Part shown: piece after piece, positions 52,920 through 59,618 of the stretch
Layout: each line of letters begins with the position of its first letter
Numbering within the stretch: the first letter of the stretch is position 1
NCBI RefSeq assembly: GCF_029626025.1
Contig: NZ_JARUBF010000001.1
Span: 62,001-126,000, forward strand
Direction: 5' to 3'
Length of the DNA: 64,000 nt
Source: Solwaraspora sp. WMMD406
GTDB taxonomy: Bacteria; Actinomycetota; Actinomycetes; Mycobacteriales; Micromonosporaceae
Translations under genes and position numbers: made by a program
The notes under the pieces: generated by a model
What the model was told of the DNA's origin: nothing
Databases searched by the model: none
Seen by the model: the letters and a program-made list of their open reading frames with translations, nothing else

Positions 52920-53995
52920 GCCGCCGCCTCCCGGCTGATCGGACGGGGCCGACGGGTGCATGCCAGCGCGACGCTCCCGGCCAGGATGAACAAGCCACCG
53001 AGCAGACCAGCCCGATAGGCATCGATGCCGGTGGTGGGCAGTTCGTCGTCGGTGCCGCCGGATCCCGGATTCGGGCTGCCGCTCGGGGTGGGCGATCCAC
53101 CAGGGGATGCGGGCGCGGTGACGGTGAACGAGTCCGTCTGGACCGCCCGGATGTTGTCGCCCGCCTTGAGCGAGCCGGTCAGCAACCGCAGCGTGTACGT
53201 GCCGGGGGTGAACTCCGGCGTCGAGTTGCTCGCGGTGGGTAGCCGGATGCCGACGTCGAAGGATCCGTCGGCACCAGCCTCGACCACCTGCCAGACCGTG
53301 AGGTTGGCGTTCGGCCCTTGACCGGTCAGGTGGCTGTATGCCCCGTCGTTGATCTTCACCGCGATGACGGAGCCGCCGTCGGTCGGATGACACCATCCGG
53401 TCCCTTGCAGCCGGAGCGTGCCACCGATCACCGCCGATCCGGCCACCTCGAAGGTCGCCGCCGCGCTTGTCGGGCATTCTGCTGGCTGAGCGAGGACACC
53501 GACGCGGGCGGCTGCGGCGGCTGCCGCGCCTGGCTCTGGGGTGGGCAACCCGTCCGGGACCGGATCGGCGGTGACAGCGGACGTCGGCAGCGGGCCGGCG
53601 GTGACGGCGGACGTCGGCAGCGGGCCGGCGGTGACAGCGGACGTCGGCAGCGGATCGGCGGTGACAGCGGACGTCGGCAGCGGGCCGGCGGTGACAGCGG
53701 ACGTCGGCAGCGGGCCGGCGGTGACAGCGGACGTCGGCAGCGGCGGGATCACGGTGTCGGGCGTCGCGGACACCGTCGGCACGGCAGACCCGACAGACGT
53801 CGGCGATGGCGCGGATGGTGCCGGGCTGGTCGCGGCCGGCGTGGTGGACGCCGAAGGCACGCCAGCGGTCTCGTCCTCGGCGGCGGCCGGTAGGCCGACG
53901 ACCGCCACGGCGGCCACCACGGACGTGGCGAACGCCAGCCGACCTGCGACTCGCACTCGGCGCCCTGGTGCTGAACTCTCACGATGAAATGTCAT
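52916..53995 (-). CDS. LPxTG cell-wall-anchored protein with Ig-like domain and decapeptide repeats
   Basis: 359 aa from the ATG at 53995 (ATGA overlap with the binding-protein stop). Signal peptide (AGRLAFATSVVAAVAVVG), a Pro/Thr/Ser stalk with six decapeptide repeats PLPTSAVTAG/D (about residues 86-145), and a domain (about 165-300) with two Cys and VIAVKINDGAYSHLTGQG, FDVGIRLPTASNS and YTLRLLTGSLKAGDNIRA. It ends with LPTTG, a hydrophobic helix and RRPRP: a sortase sorting signal. So it is covalently attached to peptidoglycan. The same domain type occurs in the WxL propeller protein at 56160. Expected role: wall-located partner in siderophore capture (inference). Confidence 0.85.
   Translation of the reverse strand: MTFHRESSAPGRRVRVAGRLAFATSVVAAVAVVGLPAAAEDETAGVPSASTTPAATSPAPSAPSPTSVGSAVPTVSATPDTVIPPLPTSAVTAGPLPTSAVTAGPLPTSAVTADPLPTSAVTAGPLPTSAVTAGPLPTSAVTADPVPDGLPTPEPGAAAAAAARVGVLAQPAECPTSAAATFEVAGSAVIGGTLRLQGTGWCHPTDGGSVIAVKINDGAYSHLTGQGPNANLTVWQVVEAGADGSFDVGIRLPTASNSTPEFTPGTYTLRLLTGSLKAGDNIRAVQTDSFTVTAPASPGGSPTPSGSPNPGSGGTDDELPTTGIDAYRAGLLGGLFILAGSVALACTRRPRPISREAAA
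53562..53741 (-). repeat. 30-bp tandem repeat, six units, in frame
   Basis: Unit GGATCGGCGGTGACAGCGGA followed by CGTCGGCAGC, with G/A and C/T variants, coding for the PLPTSAVTAG or PLPTSAVTAD stalk of the LPxTG protein. Units are nearly identical at DNA level, so copy number is likely to vary between strains. Confidence 0.92.
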
Positions 53996-54999
53996 TGTCC
54001 AATCAACGCCTTTTCTACGTCGTCGACGATCCGATTCATCAACAGCGGTCCACCGGTCGACGTCCACACCGAACCGTCCACCAGCACGACCCGGTCGGCC
54101 TGGTACGCCGTGAGCTCACTGAAACCGGGCACCGCCCGGGCGTCGTCAAGGGCCTTACGGGCGGCATCGACGCCCGTCCCACCCCCGGCGTCAGGATTGC
54201 CCACCGAGGATCCGCCGAGCGTGCCGAAGAACATCCAGTCGGCGTCAATCTGCACCAGGTTCTCCAGCGAGACTGGTTCGCTGTGGCCTCGACCGGTACG
54301 GTCTTGAGCCGGTGGACGCCGCAGGCCCAGGTCGGTCAACGCGAGTCCGGCCGGCAGTTCCTTGAGGATCAACGATGCCGACGACCCCTGCCAACGCACG
54401 ATCGAGTACGTCTCGTCGAGGCGTTCGCCCAGCTGCTCGTGGACTTCGGCCACCCGCGCCTCGTACGCCTCGACCACCTCGCGCCCCCGTTCCGTCAGGT
54501 TGAGTGCCTCGGCCACGTACCCGAACGTCACCCGCCAGTCCCCGCCCGCGTGCCCCGCGTACACCGTCGGCGCGATCTTGCGTAGCAGCGCGATCGCCGG
54601 CGGGTTGTTGTTGATCGAGGTTCCGTCGACCAAAATGAGGTCCGGCGCGGCGCGCCCGATGGCTTCGAAATTGGGCTGCGCGACGCTACCCAGCAGCGGA
54701 ATGTCCGCCGCCTGATCAGCCAGATAGTTCGGTACGCCGGACTGACCGCGTCCGGTCGTGGTGCCGATCGGCGTCACCCCCAACGCGAGCACACCGTCCA
54801 ATGTGGGTTCACTCAAGGTGACCACTCGGCGCGGTCGTTGCGGTACCTCGACCTCGGTTCCTTCGATGTCGACGACCACCCGGGTCGCCACGGACGAGGT
54901 GTCCCGGTCGCCACCGCCGTTGCCGCAGGCACCCGTCGCCGCGACGGCGAGCAGGCCGAGCGCCGCCAGCCATCGGGTGAGCGGCCGGTCATGGGCCAT
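53992..54999 (-). CDS. Iron-siderophore-binding lipoprotein (FepB-like)
   Basis: 335 aa from the ATG at 54999, with GGAG about 7 nt upstream and a typical lipoprotein signal right after it (LTRWLAALGLLAVAATGACG, lipobox TGAC); a longer in-frame reading is implausible. Periplasmic-binding (PBP2-like, FecB) fold: VEVPQRPRRVVTLSEPTLDG, LALGVTPIGTTTG, IGRAAPDLILVDG, LRKIAPTVYAG and LVQIDADWMFFGTLGG. Captures the ferric siderophore for the FepD/FepG permeases. It overlaps the DUF916 gene by 11 nt and the LPxTG gene by 4 nt. Confidence 0.92.
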   Translation of the reverse strand: MAHDRPLTRWLAALGLLAVAATGACGNGGGDRDTSSVATRVVVDIEGTEVEVPQRPRRVVTLSEPTLDGVLALGVTPIGTTTGRGQSGVPNYLADQAADIPLLGSVAQPNFEAIGRAAPDLILVDGTSINNNPPAIALLRKIAPTVYAGHAGGDWRVTFGYVAEALNLTERGREVVEAYEARVAEVHEQLGERLDETYSIVRWQGSSASLILKELPAGLALTDLGLRRPPAQDRTGRGHSEPVSLENLVQIDADWMFFGTLGGSSVGNPDAGGGTGVDAARKALDDARAVPGFSELTAYQADRVVLVDGSVWTSTGGPLLMNRIVDDVEKALIGQ

Positions 55000-56158
55000 G
55001 ACTGGTCTCCTGTCGCGGCGTGACCGGGTCGGGTTCGCTGCCTGCGCCGGTTTGGTGGGCCTGGCCCTCGGCCGGCGCACTCCCGGTCGACGGGGTCCCG
55101 GCTTCCCGCCGGCCGTCGGCACGGGCCCGGGCGAGCGCGGCCGCCATCTGGCGACGGCGCCGGCCCCGGGTCAGTACACCGGCGGTGACGGCGGCTACGA
55201 GGACGAGCGAGGTCAAGGTCCAGAACCACGGCATCGCCCAGGTGCGCTCTCGGGCCTCACCCTCGGGTAGTGCCACCGGCACCTCGTCGACGCCGACCGT
55301 GCGAGGGACGACCCGGGCGGAGGTAGTCAGCATCACCAGCGCCGGCACCTCCTCGACGGTCAGCTCGACCCGGAACGTCGCCCCCGGCAGTAGTTCAGGT
55401 ACCTCGCCGACGTCGAAGGTGCGCGACCAGATACCGAATGGTGCGCGGAGCTCGACGGTGGTCGAGCCCTGAAGCCGGACGTTGCCGGTGTTGACGACGT
55501 CGTACGAGACGTGCATCGTCCCCTGGCCGTCGCTGCTCCAGCCACCGACGAAGTCGGTGTCCGGGTCACTGGGCACGAGCGCGGGTGTCAAGTCACCAGC
55601 CACGCGTAGGTGTACGCGGGCACCTACCCGGCGTTCCACGCTCAGCTCGTCGGTGCCGGTGCCACCGACCGCGGCGACGATCCCGGCCGGGTGGTCACCC
55701 GGAGTCGCGTCCGCCGGCACTCGGAGGGTGAACGGCACGGTCGTACGCTGATCGGGGGCGAGTTCGACCCTCGTCTGACCGAGTTCGATCCACGAACCCG
55801 CGTCGCGCGGTTGCTCACCGGCCGGCAGCAGGTCGAACAGTCCGGCCGAAGTGGTGATGCCGTCGCTGGCGTACAGCTGGAAGGCGACGTCGTGGTCACT
55901 GAGGTTCGTGACCGTCACGTGGTCGGTGACCGAGTCACCTGGCTGCAGTTCGTACCGGAAGGAGACCCGGTCGTCCGGACCGTCCGCGTCGGAGGGCTGG
56001 ACCGCCCACGTGACGGTGCCGCTCGGCTGTGCCGCCGCCGGCGCGGCCGCGGCCATCGACAACGCTGTGGCCAGCAGTGCGGCTGCCACTGCGGGCAGAG
56101 CGCGACGGAAACGTCGCGCGCCCCGCCCGCGGTGGCAGTTGCGTGAATAGCTGGTCAC
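54989..56158 (-). CDS. DUF916 (WxL partner) surface protein with membrane anchor
   Basis: 389 aa. Signal peptide (RRALPAVAAALLATALSMAAAAPAAAQ) seen here as ALPAVAAALLATALSMAAAA then PAAAQP. The DUF916-type domain (about residues 45-165: VTWAVQPSDADGPDDRVSF, YELQPGDSVTDHVTVTNLSD, FQLYASDGITT, ADATPGDHPAGIVAAVGG) is followed by a second beta-rich domain (about 170-300), one membrane helix (FWTLTSLVLVAAVTAGVL) and a charged cytoplasmic tail. In Firmicutes, DUF916/DUF3324 proteins pair with WxL proteins at the peptidoglycan surface; the next upstream gene here encodes a protein with a WxL-like C-terminus. Its place in an iron-uptake operon is unusual. Confidence 0.8.
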   Translation of the reverse strand: MTSYSRNCHRGRGARRFRRALPAVAAALLATALSMAAAAPAAAQPSGTVTWAVQPSDADGPDDRVSFRYELQPGDSVTDHVTVTNLSDHDVAFQLYASDGITTSAGLFDLLPAGEQPRDAGSWIELGQTRVELAPDQRTTVPFTLRVPADATPGDHPAGIVAAVGGTGTDELSVERRVGARVHLRVAGDLTPALVPSDPDTDFVGGWSSDGQGTMHVSYDVVNTGNVRLQGSTTVELRAPFGIWSRTFDVGEVPELLPGATFRVELTVEEVPALVMLTTSARVVPRTVGVDEVPVALPEGEARERTWAMPWFWTLTSLVLVAAVTAGVLTRGRRRRQMAAALARARADGRREAGTPSTGSAPAEGQAHQTGAGSEPDPVTPRQETSHGP

Positions 56159-56159
56159 G

Positions 56160-58226
56160 TCAGTCCGTGGGGAACAGCGAAACGGTCAGCGTGGCGCGGT
56201 AGCCGCCCGGGACGGTGCCCAACGGCAGTCCGAGTTCGAGGTCGGCACCGACCTCGGTGACCCCGACCCGGCCGGCGTCGTCGGCGGTCGCCATGGTCGC
56301 GGCCGCACCGAGACCCGGCCCGCCGTCAAGGTGACCGGCTACCGTCGGCCCGGCCACCACGCCACCGCGTGGGGTCAGCACCTGCGGCGTCCAGCCGAGA
56401 TGTTCGGCACCGAACTGGCCGCTGTCGGAGGCGAACGGGCCGCTCTGCGCGGACAGCGCCCAGCCGCCGCCGGCGGCCGCCGCCGCAGACCGGGCGTCGG
56501 TGACCGTCACGGTCGGAAGATCTCCGGTGAACCGCAGCCGGCCGAGGGCTTCCTGCCGCTGCAGGGTGACTGCGGCGCCGGGATCGATGGTCAGGGTGAG
56601 CGGGCCGTTGATCTCCTCGGGCACGGTCGCGTCGATGGTGATGCCACCTTCGGAGCCGCCTGGCTCACCGGGGTCCGGGACGGAGGTCGGGGTGATTCGG
56701 ATGATCGAGTCGACCGACCGGCCGCCGAAGGTCGCCCGGTCCACCACGTACGCCGATCCGTCGACGACCGTGATGTGGTTGGGGTGTACCGCGGTGTCGG
56801 TGACCGTGTGCACGACCGTGTTCGTCGCCGTGTCGATGACGCTGATCGTGTGGGCGAAGAAGTTCGCGACGTACAGCAGTCCGGTACCGGGATCGACGGC
56901 CAGGGCGAGCGCGCCGCTGCCCGTCGGGACCGAGGTGACGTGGTCGTAGCTGGTGGCGTCCAGCACGGTCACGTCCGCCGAGTCCTGGTTGGCGGCGTAG
57001 ACCCGGTTGCGCTGCGGGTAGATCGCGACATCGGACGAGCGAGCGGCACCCGGCAGGTCGTAGTGCGCCACCGCGCCGCTGCCGGTGTCGATCACGGCGA
57101 GCTTCGGGGTGTCGAGCATCGAGGTGTAGATCTTGCCGCCGACCGGATCGAGGTCCAGCCCCATCGGCTGACCCTCGACGGCGATGTTCGGGCCGCGCTC
57201 GAAGGTCACCGCGTCGAAGGTGGCGACGTATTCGCCGGTGACGGCGGTGACGTAGACGGTCCCGCCGGCCTCGTCGACCTCGACCGACCGGCCGTGCTCG
57301 ACGTCGTCGAACGATTGCAGGTGCTCGCCGGTCGCCTGGTCGTAGACCGCGACCCGGTTGAGTCGGGTGGAGCTCGTCCAGACGGTGTTACGGGTGTCGT
57401 CGATGTCGATGCCGAAGACGCCCTGCGCCGTGCCGCTCGGCTCGTCCCAAGGGACCCGATAGGAGGTGATGATCTCCAACGTCTCCGGATCGACCTTGTG
57501 CAACCGTGAGGTGGTCACCGGCGGCGCTCCGGCCTGAGTCACCCACAACACGTCGTTGCGGGCGGAGTAGGCAATCTGGTACTGGCCCTCGCCGAGGTCG
57601 AACCGATCCACGTCGAACTCCCACGTGCCCGGATCGCCCGGGTCACCGGGATCGCCCGGGTCACCCGGGTCACCCGGGTCACCCGGGTCACCGGGATCCC
57701 CGGGTCCGCCGTCGGCGACCACGGAGAACTCGGCTCCCAGTGAGCGGGTCTCGTCACCGACGAGCATGGCCCCGGTGAGCAGTCGGACGTTGTGACGCTC
57801 ACCAACGACCCAAGAGGTGTCCGAGTTGTCCAGAGTCGGAAACTCCAACTCGATGGACCACGATCCACTCGCATCGGCTTGGACCATCGCGTAGATCGTC
57901 TTGTTGAGCTGTACGGCACCGGTCACTGGATGGACCACGTCCCGCGTCGTAGAGACGGCTCCATCGTCGAGTTTGACGGCGATGACCGAGCCGGCGGTCC
58001 CGTCCAGGGACGTCCAGCCGCTTCCGGAAATCGCGATGGACCCGCCGACCACGACCTCGTCGGGCACGGTGTAGGTGACGGTCGGGTCGGTGGGGCTGGT
58101 GTATTCGGTAGCGGCGGCGGGACCGGCGCCGGCCGTCACCGCGATCAGGCTGGCCACCAACGCGGCGGCGGCCCCTGTCGCGAGCGTGCCGCGGCGGCGC
58201 GCCCACGGCGATCTGTACGTGTTCAC
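56160..58226 (-). CDS. Secreted beta-propeller protein with Ig-like domain and WxL-type C-terminus
   Basis: 688 aa. Signal peptide (RRGTLATGAAAALVASLIAV), an Ig-like domain (about residues 50-170: GSIAISGSGWTSLDG, SVIAVKLDDGAVS, HNVRLLTGAMLVGDETRS), a collagen-like (PGD)n linker (about 174-200), then a YncE/NHL-like beta-propeller (about 205-520) with repeats such as RNRVYAANQDSADVTVLD, LLYVANFFAHTISVIDTATN and GGTVYVTAVTGEYVATFD. The C-terminal 160 residues match an actinobacterial WxL domain: LPTVTVTDARS, GGGWALSAQSGPF, LGWTPQVL and a final GGYRATLTVSLF. First gene of the seven-gene iron operon, behind an iron box. The propeller is the likely ligand-binding part, perhaps for ferric siderophore; no experimental basis. 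Confidence 0.85.
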   Translation of the reverse strand: MNTYRSPWARRRGTLATGAAAALVASLIAVTAGAGPAAATEYTSPTDPTVTYTVPDEVVVGGSIAISGSGWTSLDGTAGSVIAVKLDDGAVSTTRDVVHPVTGAVQLNKTIYAMVQADASGSWSIELEFPTLDNSDTSWVVGERHNVRLLTGAMLVGDETRSLGAEFSVVADGGPGDPGDPGDPGDPGDPGDPGDPGDPGTWEFDVDRFDLGEGQYQIAYSARNDVLWVTQAGAPPVTTSRLHKVDPETLEIITSYRVPWDEPSGTAQGVFGIDIDDTRNTVWTSSTRLNRVAVYDQATGEHLQSFDDVEHGRSVEVDEAGGTVYVTAVTGEYVATFDAVTFERGPNIAVEGQPMGLDLDPVGGKIYTSMLDTPKLAVIDTGSGAVAHYDLPGAARSSDVAIYPQRNRVYAANQDSADVTVLDATSYDHVTSVPTGSGALALAVDPGTGLLYVANFFAHTISVIDTATNTVVHTVTDTAVHPNHITVVDGSAYVVDRATFGGRSVDSIIRITPTSVPDPGEPGGSEGGITIDATVPEEINGPLTLTIDPGAAVTLQRQEALGRLRFTGDLPTVTVTDARSAAAAAGGGWALSAQSGPFASDSGQFGAEHLGWTPQVLTPRGGVVAGPTVAGHLDGGPGLGAAATMATADDAGRVGVTEVGADLELGLPLGTVPGGYRATLTVSLFPTD
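57626..57709 (-). repeat. 9-bp tandem repeat coding for a (Pro-Gly-Asp)n linker
   Basis: CCCGGGTCA-type units in frame encode PGDPGDPGD repeats, about eight in number, between the Ig-like domain and the propeller. Confidence 0.9.
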
Positions 58227-58277
58227 GGACGAGTCCTCTACTTCCTGTCGGCGTCACCACCGAGCACTGGAGGCAAC

Positions 58278-58296
58278 TTAGGTCAGGCTAACCATT
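58278..58296 (-). promoter_or_regulatory. DtxR/IdeR-type iron box of the siderophore uptake operon
   Basis: TTAGGTCAGGCTAACCATT matches 15-16 of 19 consensus positions, 52 bp upstream of the propeller gene start. Adjacent TTGTCTGATG (rc CATCAGACAA) supplies a possible -35 element on the minus strand. Confidence 0.75.
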
Positions 58297-58398
58297 GTCT
58301 GATGATGGAGCAAGACACGCCCGTCACTCGTTCACCGGCCGCCGCGAAGCCGCTGCGACCTGGGCGGGTGGACGGGGTCACGCAGGGCGGCGCGCGGG

Positions 58399-59244
58399 TC
58401 AGCGGCGCGCGTAAACCGCGATCCAGTCCACGACGATCTCTGCATGATCGGGCGTTCCCGCCTTCGGACAGGCAGCGAGCCCGTACTCACGGCTACGCTC
58501 GCAGCCGCCCGATTGGGCCTGTAACGCCAGCCACATCGGCTCGTCCGGCACCCCGGCCGACTCGACACTGGCCCACACCTCGCCGTCGAGCAGATAGCGC
58601 ACCTGCCCCGGCAACCATTCGACGCCGACCGTGTGCCAGGTGGTGAAGTCGACACCGCTCAGATCCCGTTGCACCTTCTGCCGTCCCGACTCGGACCGGA
58701 AATGCAGAAATGCCGACACACCCGTCCGCGAGCCGCCGAAGTCCTCGGCGAAGTCGATCTCCGGCGGCCACTGGTCGCTCTTCGGCCACAGCAGGAAGTG
58801 GTACGTGATCTCGTCGCTGGGGTCGGCCCGGAACCGCACCTCCCACCGCCCGTACATCTGACTCACCGGCCAGTTCGAGACCCCACCGGTGGTCCAGGCA
58901 CCGTCGCGGCGATAGCCCTCCAGCACCAGCGTCCCGTCGCGCACGCTGACATGGTCGGGATGCCAGGTCGAATAGGGGTCCCCGCCAGGACTTCCGGAGT
59001 ACGCCGTGAAATTCGCTCCCAGCTCTTGGCGTCCGAAGTCGTCGGTGAGAACCAGCTCCCAGCCGGGCAGGTCGCCCCGCGGTGGCGGCACACCCGACAC
59101 GGTCGACCCGTCCCCCGCACCAGGGTCGAGCCGATCGACCACCGACCAGCCGGCGACGGTCAGTAGCGCCACGGTGGTGAGCGCCGCCGTGACCGTCGCC
59201 CCGGTACGTCGACGTCGTGGGCCTCGCCGGACACCGGCCGTCAT
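58399..59244 (-). CDS. GH16 family glycoside hydrolase, membrane-anchored or secreted
   Basis: 281 aa. Basic N-terminus then one hydrophobic helix (VTAALTTVALLTVAGWSVV), a signal or anchor. GH16 domain (about residues 60-280): WELVLTDDFGRQELGANF, RWEVRFRADPSDEITYHFLL, the catalytic motif PPEIDFAEDFGG with the E-x-D-x-x-E nucleophile and acid/base pair (about 168-173), and TWHTVGVEWLPGQVRYLLDG. It hydrolyses or transglycosylates beta-glucans or related surface polysaccharides. Start overlaps the upstream gene by 4 nt; last gene of the polysaccharide operon, where a GH16 often trims or releases the polymer. Confidence 0.9.
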   Translation of the reverse strand: MTAGVRRGPRRRRTGATVTAALTTVALLTVAGWSVVDRLDPGAGDGSTVSGVPPPRGDLPGWELVLTDDFGRQELGANFTAYSGSPGGDPYSTWHPDHVSVRDGTLVLEGYRRDGAWTTGGVSNWPVSQMYGRWEVRFRADPSDEITYHFLLWPKSDQWPPEIDFAEDFGGSRTGVSAFLHFRSESGRQKVQRDLSGVDFTTWHTVGVEWLPGQVRYLLDGEVWASVESAGVPDEPMWLALQAQSGGCERSREYGLAACPKAGTPDHAEIVVDWIAVYARR

Positions 59245-59618
59245 CGGAGCGCACCGTCGTCAACCGCAGCGGTCTCCCCGGGTCCGGCCGGTGCCGGTGC
59301 CGCCGGCGCGCCCGGGGCCACGGGCGGTGAATCGGCGAGTACCGCGAACCGCACCAGCGTCAGCACCAACAGGATGGTGAACGCCAACGCCAGCAACACC
59401 GCCGTGACCGCCCGGGCCAGCCGGAGCAACGCCGCCGGCACCGCCCGCGTCGCCGCACCGGGCGCGGCCCGGTCGGCACCGACGACGACCGGATCCACCG
59501 TCGCCGTCTCCCCGAGCCACCTCTCGCGCAGTGCCGACACCAGCACGCACAGTACGACGACGACCGCGACCAGGACCGCGAACACCGGTGACGGCAGAAG
59601 CTGCTCGATCTCCTCCAT
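59241..59618 (-). CDS. Small membrane protein of the polysaccharide operon
   Basis: 125 aa from the ATG at 59618, which overlaps the preceding stop as TGATG. Two membrane helices (SPVFAVLVAVVVVLCVLVSA, residues about 9-29; AVTAVLLALAFTILLVLTLV, about 72-92) and a Pro/Ala-rich C-terminal tail. No recognised family. Its position between the large membrane protein and the GH16 enzyme, coupled at both ends, suggests an accessory subunit of polymer assembly. Confidence 0.65.
   Translation of the reverse strand: MEEIEQLLPSPVFAVLVAVVVVLCVLVSALRERWLGETATVDPVVVGADRAAPGAATRAVPAALLRLARAVTAVLLALAFTILLVLTLVRFAVLADSPPVAPGAPAAPAPAGPGETAAVDDGALR

Noticed and set aside
52920-53477. N-terminal extension of the membrane-anchored protein frame
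   Set aside because: It is out-of-frame sequence of the LPxTG gene; the GTGA overlap at 52919 is followed directly by a signal peptide.
53562-53741. CRISPR-like array
   Set aside because: The 30-bp units are contiguous with no spacers and encode an in-frame peptide repeat. No CRISPR array or cas gene was seen in the window.
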